Source: Sthenelais limicola | Taxonomy: Eukaryota > Annelida > Polychaeta > Phyllodocida > Sigalionidae | NCBI GenBank assembly: GCA_942159475.1 | Contig: OW804097.1 | Location: forward strand, 39,630,298-39,694,297 | Reading direction: 5' to 3' | DNA length: 64,000 bases | In this document: in pieces, positions 57,873 through 64,000 of the stretch | Numbering within the stretch: position 1 is the first letter of the stretch | Layout: each line of letters starts with the position of its first letter | Program-made: the position numbers and the translations under genes | Notes under the pieces: model-generated | Database searches by the model: none | Seen by the model: the letters and a program-made list of their open reading frames with translations, nothing else | What the model was told of the DNA's origin: nothing

Positions 57873-58001
57873 GTCTATATTATGAGGCAGGTCTTTCCGA
57901 CGTACATTGCCGGCCTTAATGATCTCCTCTAGGACGATGCGCTGATTGTTTCTGTTCATCACCTGGCTAGAGATAGCTATCGTCTCCTCCATATTAAATG
58001 C
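57852..58001 (-). CDS. JmjC-domain oxygenase, downstream exon
   Basis: Exactly 150 bp, phase 0 at both ends, between TTATTTCAG and GTATGG on the minus strand. It encodes 50 residues: AFNMEETIAISSQVMNRNNQ ... KDLPHNIDLLPLTEQ. Joined to the exon at 63250-63370, whose last residues are PTGWFHQ, it continues the C-terminal side of a JmjC/cupin barrel (WFHQ, then a hydrophobic strand TIAISS). JmjC proteins are Fe(II)/2-oxoglutarate-dependent hydroxylases or demethylases acting on proteins or RNA; substrate and subfamily cannot be told. It is the better-preserved half of the only clear host gene here. Further 3' exons were not found. Confidence 0.8.
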
Positions 58002-58628
58002 CTGAAATAACGTATGGAATCTTATATGATACCATTATAGTGATAATGGACTTCAATGGAAAATGATATTTCTTAAACTAATATATATACCAAAGTAACT
58101 TCTCCTCCATAAGATTTGTTGACGTATTTTCTTATTGACCAAATTACTCCAAGGAGGAAAGAGCTTCGTTGGAAGGCATACACAGCCATGGACATTCTGG
58201 ACAATCATAAACCAAAATGATTGTGGTAACAGGATCAAAATACTCTAAATGACATTCAGATGGGCAGAATCGGAGGCAAACACATAGAATTGTTTCTTTT
58301 TTGATCGAATTTAGCTAGGAACGCACCAGAAACCTTTTAGTTGTTAAAGCTTATTACCAGCCAATTTCCGACAAAAAGGGAAAGTTTCTATTAATTAACA
58401 ACCTCTCCAAATGTTTTTTTTTTGTTTTTATACATCTTTATTAAACAGTATCCTGCCATCTCGGCTTCTACATCCAAATGTTACCGAGATAAAATATTAA
58501 AGAATATTCTTGGTGCAAAACAATGTCACCGCCCAAATAGGGGATTTGCATGTGCCACTGCATGTGTCTGTTACAGTGCATCCTAGGATGGATTCTGTTG
58601 AAATCTGACATACATTGGCAACATTTTT

Positions 58629-58742
58629 GGGAGGTTTAAACAGGGTTTAAACGGTTTTAACTCAGCTGGTCACCACCAGGGCTAGCGCCCTCCTGCCTGT
58701 GGCACGCACTGTCCAGCACTTCTAAGGAAGCCAGCGCGAGGT
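58629..58742 (+). repeat. Split direct repeat A1
   Basis: Begins GGGAGGTTTAAACAGGG and ends CCAGCGCGAGGT; repeated as A2 at 62618-62731. It is the left terminus and precedes the gag ATG by 21 nt, so it likely includes promoter and leader. Confidence 0.9.
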
Positions 58743-58763
58743 ACGGACCTCACACTACTTAGC

Positions 58764-59768
58764 ATGGCGTACACGGAAGATAATTTTGACTTCGATGTCT
58801 GGGCTCATAGTAAGGGGCTACTTGACAAAACATCTAAGAAAATGGCCAAAGAAGATTGCGTGGGTTTCACTGTCTTGCAAAACCTCACTACAGGAGCAGT
58901 GGCACAGCTTGGATTAACGATAGGTCAAGCGACCCTGCTGGTAGGATCTCTGAGAGAGTTAGGCAACCTACAAATGCCCGCCTCACCTGAAACACCACCC
59001 CCAGCTGAAGAGAAGGTAGAAGGCGAGGACACAAAACCTGAGGATAATGACAAGGACCTGGAGGATGAGCTTGACGGGCTAATGGGTGACGGTGGCCAGG
59101 GTGAAGCGGGAGCAGGCCCGACCGGGCCCAAGGCGCACCCGGCTGTAGGAGGGGCCATGTTCGGGTCTGATCCACGGATTAACCTCACTCTGCGAGCTGT
59201 AAAAAAGAAGGCACTCAAGATAGCAAGTTTCGTACCAGAGAAAGTGGCGCTAAGACTAGCCTCCAAACGCAAAGAGAAAATGGCATTGGTGGAGAGCAAA
59301 GAAGGTACTTTCACTTTGAAGGCGGACGATTCCCACCAAGCTTACCTCACCTTGGCTGAGTGGGGAGCAGCCAACCTGCGCCTACTACACCAGTTGTTGG
59401 AGACGGGGGACTTAAAACGGGAACATGTGGAGTACTATCATTCCTATACGGTGACAATATTTGAGATGCTAGAGCACTATGAGTGGAATTCGATCCTGGA
59501 ATATGACACACGTTATAGAGAGCTCCAGGCCCATTATGATCTGACCTGGGGAACCCCAATAATGTCTCTCCACTCATCGTTGCTGGTGGCCCGGAAGATC
59601 CATGCCAAGGATAAGGGTGGAGACCGAGGAAAGGGACAAAAGGATCATCGCACAAAGAAGTCAGAGGCCTGTAAGCTGTATCGCACCAAGGACGGGTGCC
59701 CTTATGGGGAGAAGTGCATTTACCAGCATGTGAAGGGGACCACAGACGGGTCAAAAAACGGGGAATAA
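58764..59768 (+). CDS. Gag-like protein with CCCH zinc finger
   Basis: 334 residues from ATG 58764 (MAYTEDNFDFDVW). An N-terminal helical region is followed by a Pro/Glu/Asp-rich linker (residues about 75-130: PETPPPAEEKVEGEDTKPED), a central basic-hydrophobic region likely to be capsid-like, and a Lys/Arg-rich stretch. The C-terminus has CKLYRTKDGCPYGEKCIYQH, a C-x8-C-x5-C-x3-H finger of the CCCH RNA-binding class, not the retroviral CCHC knuckle. The frame overlaps the RT ORF by 73 nt in another phase. Role: packaging element RNA (inference). Confidence 0.75.
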   Translation: MAYTEDNFDFDVWAHSKGLLDKTSKKMAKEDCVGFTVLQNLTTGAVAQLGLTIGQATLLVGSLRELGNLQMPASPETPPPAEEKVEGEDTKPEDNDKDLEDELDGLMGDGGQGEAGAGPTGPKAHPAVGGAMFGSDPRINLTLRAVKKKALKIASFVPEKVALRLASKRKEKMALVESKEGTFTLKADDSHQAYLTLAEWGAANLRLLHQLLETGDLKREHVEYYHSYTVTIFEMLEHYEWNSILEYDTRYRELQAHYDLTWGTPIMSLHSSLLVARKIHAKDKGGDRGKGQKDHRTKKSEACKLYRTKDGCPYGEKCIYQHVKGTTDGSKNGE

Positions 59769-61387
59769 CCGGGGAGAGTGGCGCGCTTGTTTACGAAGCC
59801 TGGGACCGTCACTTGGCCCCTGATGATAAAGACCGAAACTTTATATTAAATGGTGTCAGGTACGGATTTAGGATTACCAACAGTGCCACCCCCCCGGAGA
59901 AAGCATTCATGGATAATTACCTCTCGTGCACCCAAGAGACAGCATCGCCAATAGTTGAGCAACAAATAACAGTAGAACTAGAAAACGGGAGATATATTAG
60001 TGTACCCGAGCCTATGACAATTACTTCAGCGTTGGGGGCTATACCCAAACCAGACAGCAACAAGGTACGTTTAATTCACGATTGCAGTAGGCCCTTGGGG
60101 AAGGCAGTGAATGATTTAGCCACTCATGAACCATTCAGTTATCAGAGCTTTGACGAAGCTCTCACCATGATTACACCGGACTGTTGGCTGAGTAAAATGG
60201 ACCTGCAAGGAGCCTATCGATCTGTGAAGGTCCACCCCCAGGACCACCCTGTGTTGGGCCTTAGTTGGCAGTTTACTGGTCAATCGAATTTAAGTTACAT
60301 GTATGATTCAAGGCTTCCCTTTGGAGCCCGACTTTCCCCTGGTATATTCAACACCCTCACCCAGGCCATAAGGCGGATGATGAGCAATAGGGGTTTTCAT
60401 AAGCTGGTAGTATATTGCGATGACTTCTTGTGTATTGGGGAAACCCAATTGGAATGCATAACTGCACTCAATGCCCTTATGAAGCTCTGCCGGGAGTTAG
60501 GATTCAGTATCAACTATAATAAGGTGTTAGGACCCGCTAGACAGCTGTCATTCCTTGGTATAATGATTAATACCCACAACATGTGTCTGGGTCTTCCCCC
60601 AGATAAGGTGGCGGACTTAATCTCACTCCTAAGGGAGTCTGTGAGCAAGCGAAATATAACTAAGAGGGCCCTCCAGCGGCTTGCTGGGAAGTTAAACTGG
60701 GCTAGGAGAGTGTTTCATGGGGGCAAACACTATGTATACAGCCTCTACGACCGGATAAGGACATTAAATACGCCCTGGCATAGGTGCAGAGTCACTCAAG
60801 CTATGAAGTCAGACATCAGCTGGTGGATCGATCAAGCCGTTTATTCCAACGGCTCTCTTCCACTGATGGACGCGCGCAGCTACACGCCTCTGACCATTGA
60901 TGCCTGTCAGACCGGAGGAGGCGGCTACCACATGGGAGAGTGGTTTTATCTCCGCTGGGCTGATTGGGGTGACATGCATGCCAAACACATTAACTACAAA
61001 GAGGTGCTCACCCTGGAGCCGGCATGTGCCATCTTTGGTCCCAGATGGAGGGATAAAAACGTCATGGTACATTGCGACTCACAGGCAGCGGTGGGGATGA
61101 TAAATAAAGGTCGCTCACCCGATCAGGACATTAATGACTCACTCAAACGGATGTTCCAGCTTTCCATGAGATACGGTTTTCGGCTCAGGGCTATACATTA
61201 CCCAGGCCGTTTCAATGTCATAGCCGATCGGATTTCGAGACTAGAAGAGCCTGGAGGAGTCCAGAGGATGGTGCAGACCCTGGAATCTGTAGGTACAAGG
61301 AATGGAACTTGTGCTACAAGCGGAGGTGTTACAATACCAGGATCAGGCTTGGGCCCCAAACACCAAGAAAGCATACTCAACCCATAG
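59696..61387 (+). CDS. Reverse transcriptase-RNase H of the YR retrotransposon
   Basis: The open frame starts inside gag; the real start is uncertain because no strong ATG is evident and translation may be reinitiated or frameshifted. RT motifs are IPKPDSNKVRLIHDCS, LSKMDLQGAYRSVKVH (first catalytic Asp), LPFGARLSPGIF and VYCDDFLCIG (YCDD). The thumb/connection is LGIMINTHNMCLGLP. RNase H follows with TIDACQTGGGGYHMG, KEVLTLEP, VHCDSQAAVGMINKG and YPGRFNVIADRISR, giving the four acidic residues. It makes the element's cDNA from RNA. It ends 86 nt into the recombinase ORF. Confidence 0.9.
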   Translation: MPLWGEVHLPACEGDHRRVKKRGITGESGALVYEAWDRHLAPDDKDRNFILNGVRYGFRITNSATPPEKAFMDNYLSCTQETASPIVEQQITVELENGRYISVPEPMTITSALGAIPKPDSNKVRLIHDCSRPLGKAVNDLATHEPFSYQSFDEALTMITPDCWLSKMDLQGAYRSVKVHPQDHPVLGLSWQFTGQSNLSYMYDSRLPFGARLSPGIFNTLTQAIRRMMSNRGFHKLVVYCDDFLCIGETQLECITALNALMKLCRELGFSINYNKVLGPARQLSFLGIMINTHNMCLGLPPDKVADLISLLRESVSKRNITKRALQRLAGKLNWARRVFHGGKHYVYSLYDRIRTLNTPWHRCRVTQAMKSDISWWIDQAVYSNGSLPLMDARSYTPLTIDACQTGGGGYHMGEWFYLRWADWGDMHAKHINYKEVLTLEPACAIFGPRWRDKNVMVHCDSQAAVGMINKGRSPDQDINDSLKRMFQLSMRYGFRLRAIHYPGRFNVIADRISRLEEPGGVQRMVQTLESVGTRNGTCATSGGVTIPGSGLGPKHQESILNP

Positions 61388-62267
61388 GAGGGCTTACATG
61401 AGTTTCTGCACATTATATAATAAGCAACCAGTGCCCGCCTCCTCCCGGACGTTATGTTTATTTGTGGCGTGGCTAGCACGCAAGCTTGTTTTCAATAGCA
61501 TAAAGCAATACATCAATATAATACGCATCATGCACGAGGAAGCAGGATACCCTAATCCTATGGTGGGAGATTACCATCTCAGAGCCACCCTAAAAGGAGT
61601 GCATCGAACTTTAGGTTCCAAGGTTACCAGTAAATCGCCCGTTACTCCGGATATGCTACTCACCATCCGGGCGGGGTTAGTGCACACTGACAACAAGGAT
61701 AAAGCGATTTGGGCAGCATGCCTTATAATGTTTTTCGGATTTCTCAGAAAATCCAATGTGTTTAGCGATGTGTCTCAACCAGAGAACATCACACCCTTAA
61801 CTAAAGGGGATTTTTCTTATGTGCCATCAGGGCTGTGTTTATCTATAAAGTGGTCGAAGACTAATCAGTACGGGGACAGGAACCATGTCGTCACGTTGCC
61901 CAGGATACGAGGCCATGCCTTGTGCCCCGTCAGAGCGGTGCACGCCCTATTCAAAGCCGGGCCGGCTTTCCCCCCTTCAGCTCCCGCCTTGAGCTACGGG
62001 AAGGGCGCGCTCTCCATGAACTTATCATCAGAGGACTTTGTCACACGTATAAGACAGACCCTGCAGAGCACGGTGCAGGACATAAATTCTATCAGTTGCC
62101 ACGGTTTCCGTCGAGGAGCTGCTACTTGGGCACATAAGTCAGGTCTGGATTCTGACGCAATAAAGTTACTAGGCCACTGGAGATCGGAAAGTTACCAAAA
62201 GTACTTGGCACCCGGGGTGCAAGACAGGATGAATTTTACTAAATTAATGACTCAGAGACTCCCCTGA
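61302..62267 (+). CDS. Tyrosine recombinase (integrase) of the retrotransposon
   Basis: 321 residues from ATG 61302. The N-terminal SAM-like core-binding half has WAPNTKKAYSTHRRAYMSFC. The catalytic half has Arg149 (FFGFLRKSNVF), a Lys-rich beta turn (SIKWSKTNQYGDRNHV), His267-Gly-Phe-Arg270 (SCHGFRRGAATWA), His292 (LLGHWRSES) and the nucleophile Tyr301 (YQKYLAPG). All residues of the R-H-R-H-Y set are present. It joins circular cDNA to target DNA without duplicating the target, matching the clean empty site. It overlaps the RT ORF by 86 nt. Confidence 0.9.
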   Translation: MELVLQAEVLQYQDQAWAPNTKKAYSTHRRAYMSFCTLYNKQPVPASSRTLCLFVAWLARKLVFNSIKQYINIIRIMHEEAGYPNPMVGDYHLRATLKGVHRTLGSKVTSKSPVTPDMLLTIRAGLVHTDNKDKAIWAACLIMFFGFLRKSNVFSDVSQPENITPLTKGDFSYVPSGLCLSIKWSKTNQYGDRNHVVTLPRIRGHALCPVRAVHALFKAGPAFPPSAPALSYGKGALSMNLSSEDFVTRIRQTLQSTVQDINSISCHGFRRGAATWAHKSGLDSDAIKLLGHWRSESYQKYLAPGVQDRMNFTKLMTQRLP

Positions 62268-62308
62268 TGGAAAAATTTTTCTTCTTTTTCTAACTACTCT
62301 AGGGTTTT

Positions 62309-62617
62309 GGGTCACGAGGAGTCAGCTGATCTAATGAACTATCTAGATCCTCAGAGATCATTACAGGAACTATCACATGAACATTGATTATGCTGACTAA
62401 TTACACATCTTAATTACACATCTTTAATTGATTATGCTGATTGTTTACTTCTGTAATTGTTTGTGCTAATTACTTATTTAATTCTTCTGTAATTGGTTTC
62501 TGTATGTGTATTCTAAAAATAACATTTCATTGCTGTACTTGTATACCAGCGGCGCGCAAAATAGTATTGTAGCTGAGTTGAATAAAACTCCCTTGACCCA
62601 CAACCTTGTTGAGTTAA
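62309..62617 (+). repeat. Split direct repeat B1
   Basis: 309 bp starting GGGTCACGAGGAGTCAGCTG and ending TTGTTGAGTTAA, abutting A2 directly. The B1-A2 junction reproduces the sequence expected at the joined ends of a circular intermediate. Confidence 0.9.
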
Positions 62618-62731
62618 GGGAGGTTTAAACAGGGTTTAAACGGTTTTAACTCAGCTGGTCACCACCAGGGCTAGCGCCCTCCTGCCTGTGGCACGCACTG
62701 TCCAGCACTTCTAAGGAAGCCAGCGCGAGGT
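62618..62731 (+). repeat. Split direct repeat A2
   Basis: 114-bp copy of A1, followed by a 49-bp C-rich spacer (CCTCCACCTCCCCGACCTCC...) before B2. Confidence 0.9.
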
Positions 62732-62780
62732 CCTCCACCTCCCCGACCTCCTTCCCTCATCTCAAACCACAAGCGGTGAG

Positions 62781-63089
62781 GGGTCACGAGGAGTCAGCTG
62801 ATCTAATGAACTATCTAGATCCTCAGAGATCATTACAGGAACTATCACATGAACATTGATTATGCTGACTAATTACACATCTTAATTACACATCTTTAAT
62901 TGATTATGCTGATTGTTTACTTCTGTAATTGTTTGTGCTAATTACTTATTTAATTCTTCTGTAATTGGTTTCTGTATGTGTATTCTAAAAATAACATTTC
63001 ATTGCTGTACTTGTATACCAGCGGCGCGCAAAATAGTATTGTAGCTGAGTTGAATAAAACTCCCTTGACCCACAACCTTGTTGAGTTAA
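62781..63089 (+). repeat. Split direct repeat B2
   Basis: 309-bp copy of B1 forming the right terminus, ending GAGTTAA before host ATCGAAAATTG. The short frame at 62978-63169 runs out of it and is not a gene. Confidence 0.9.
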
Positions 63090-63249
63090 ATCGAAAATTG
63101 CAAGAATGTTATCCCCAATATCATAGCTACGAATCAAGATTCAAAATGGCGGCTATGCAAATCCCCTAAATTCATTTCAGTGTACACCAGAATCCTACAA
63201 TTTGCAATATGACTCCCTGTTATCTGTCAATCAAAGACGTATACGCCAC

Positions 63250-63370
63250 CTGGTGGAACCAGCCTGTAGGAATAATGAGCAGCTCGCCCGGGAGCTGGTC
63301 CAGCTCTATAGCGTGTGTAGCGGTGAAGGCGGGGTAGGTGGATATGTCAACATCATACGAGTCCACTGGA
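63250..63370 (-). CDS. JmjC-domain oxygenase, upstream exon
   Basis: 121 bp between TGTTGCAG and CACCAG|GTGGCG on the minus strand: one base completing a codon, then 40 codons. It reads PVDSYDVDISTYPAFTATHA, then IELDQLPGELLIIPTGWFHQ. LPGELLIIPTGWFHQ is the JmjC signature strand; His in WFHQ is the likely third iron ligand. The HxD pair must lie in an exon upstream, beyond or near the window edge. It splices in phase 0 to 57852-58001. I considered other cupin-type proteins, but the join WFHQ-AFNMEETIAIS fits JmjC hydroxylases well. Confidence 0.82.
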
Positions 63371-63487
63371 CTGCAACACAGAACAGAGAAAAGTATATTA
63401 TATAGGTTTATATGAAGGCGGGGTAGGTGGATATGTCAACATCATACAAGTCCACTGGACTGCAATACACAAAAGAGAAAAGTACTC
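63324..63487. repeat. Tandem partial copy of the exon start and 3' splice site
   Basis: About 74 bp starting TGAAGGCGGGGTAGGTGGAT occurs at 63324-63397 and again at 63413-63486, offset 89 bp. The outer copy keeps a usable acceptor (GTATTGCAG on minus) and about 17 codons of the exon, then meets an in-frame TAA. It is a pseudo-exon with no donor. Confidence 0.8.
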
Positions 63488-64000
63488 AGATATATCAAGA
63501 AGTTATCACTTTTTAGCTTCATTTAGCAAAATATACTATGTGTATTGCTGCCGATTATGCATTTTCTGACGACCTGATACATATCGTAAGTCCTTAGACA
63601 TGACTTTAATGTTATTAAGGAAATAGGTCCAGCAGAGCGACTGAAGGCCTGAAGATGTTGTGATGTATACGTATGAGGGGTCCATCTCATTTAGTCAACT
63701 TAGGACATAATTCTAGGAGATTGACGAAACTTTAGAATAAGAAGGATTAAAGCTATATCGAAAGTTAGCAAGAATATACATGTATAAGGTTTCAAGAGAG
63801 ATTATATTGCCTGTGAATCGATTCATTTCGAACATATTTCAAAATAAGCAAGGGATCGCTCATTCATCATGGACAGGACAACGTAAGAAATCATGCCTTT
63901 AAAAGTATCATGTCCGCCGAGATTGGTGCAGCAAAACCAGCAAAGCAGATTTGATTGATATATCACAACTCTTACTGTGAGGGCATACAGAGGGACAAGA
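63488..64000. other. Upstream intron sequence, M3 end fragment
   Basis: TTTAGCTTCATTTAGCAAAA and GCATTTTCTGACGACCTGAT (63515-63585) match one end of M3. Otherwise AT-rich; the next JmjC exon was not found before the window ends. Confidence 0.4.

Larger units (their letters stand above)
58629..63089 (+). mobile_element. Ngaro/PAT-like tyrosine-recombinase retrotransposon, apparently intact
   Basis: 4461 bp with split direct repeats: A1 58629-58742, B1 62309-62617, A2 62618-62731, a 49-bp spacer, then B2 62781-63089. A1/A2 (114 bp) and B1/B2 (309 bp) look nearly identical, so insertion was recent. Three overlapping ORFs encode Gag, RT-RNase H and a tyrosine recombinase, all uninterrupted. There is no target duplication, as expected for recombinase-mediated integration. 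No methyltransferase domain (seen in DIRS/PAT) and no extra hydrolase ORF (seen in many Ngaro) are visible; Ngaro-like is the better fit on ORF content. Confidence 0.88.
58537..63168. mobile_element. M1-family element split by the retrotransposon
   Basis: Left part 58537-58628 starts ATAGGGGATTTGCATGTGCC and ends GGCAACATTTTT. Right part 63090-63168 starts ATCGAAAATTGCAAGAATG and ends GCTATGCAAATCCCCTA. The intact copy at 25850 reads GGCAACATTTTTATCGAGAA across the join. This copy is shorter (about 171 bp) than the 340-bp copy, lacking part of the middle. Confidence 0.85.
58002..63249 (-). other. Intron of the JmjC gene carrying nested elements
   Basis: A 5248-bp minus-strand intron from GTGGCG (63249) to TTTCAG (58002). 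It contains an M1 element at 58537-63168, which is itself split by the retrotransposon at 58629-63089. The retrotransposon is antisense to the gene. The remainder (58010-58536) shows nothing else. Confidence 0.75.

Noticed and set aside
62281..62308. Possible third internal repeat before B1
   Set aside because: Only a T/C-rich stretch after the recombinase stop; not repeated elsewhere in the element.

Overview
The window looks like intron-rich, repeat-dense DNA of a marine invertebrate. It has split genes with GT-AG introns, AT-rich non-coding DNA, many inverted-repeat elements, a CR1/L2-like LINE, an LTR element and a tyrosine-recombinase retrotransposon. A short (TGAG)n-headed repeat present twice resembles retroposons I associate with molluscs, so a mollusc or other lophotrochozoan is my guess; this is inference only. 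I see no bacterial genes, tRNA, rRNA or CRISPR array.

Layout. 0-3.6 kb: pyrimidine-rich and purine-rich blocks, a short perfect hairpin, and a CpG-rich promoter-like stretch with a possible first exon at 2.9 kb. 3.6-5.8 kb: two non-autonomous inverted-repeat elements packed with short motifs (GCGAC, then CCGATT); the first is nested in an older small element. 5.8-13.5 kb: a decayed non-LTR retrotransposon with a gag-like ORF1, an SGNH esterase ORF and a broken endonuclease-RT ORF2. ORF2 is split at 8387-10865 by a piece of LTR retrotransposon. 13.467-22.563 kb: a 9.1-kb DNA transposon in the LINE 3' region, with 24-bp perfect terminal inverted repeats, a 4-bp target duplication, several subterminal copies of GTCACCGACCGAAC in both orientations, and a spliced transposase gene I cannot place in a named superfamily. 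A 1.26-kb Gag-bearing insert interrupts the end of its coding sequence; removing it at its 5-bp duplication restores the frame.

22.6-57.4 kb is mostly non-coding. It holds four small inverted-repeat families in several copies, hairpins, a degenerate 12-bp minisatellite, retroposon tails, GA-rich tracts, and a 1.42-kb inverted-repeat element (52.65-54.07 kb) carrying an unrecognised Cys-rich ORF.

57.8-63.4 kb contains the only convincing host gene: two minus-strand exons of a JmjC-domain Fe(II)/2-oxoglutarate oxygenase, joined in phase. The intron between them holds a small inverted-repeat element, itself split by an apparently intact 4461-bp Ngaro/PAT-like tyrosine-recombinase retrotransposon (gag, RT-RNase H, recombinase, split direct repeats A1-B1-A2-B2). 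Each JmjC exon is accompanied by a tandem partial copy of one of its own splice-site ends.

The best candidates for something undescribed are the 9.1-kb transposon, the 1.42-kb element with the Cys-rich ORF, and the motif-packed GCGAC element. All coordinates and homology statements were made by eye; no database search was run.
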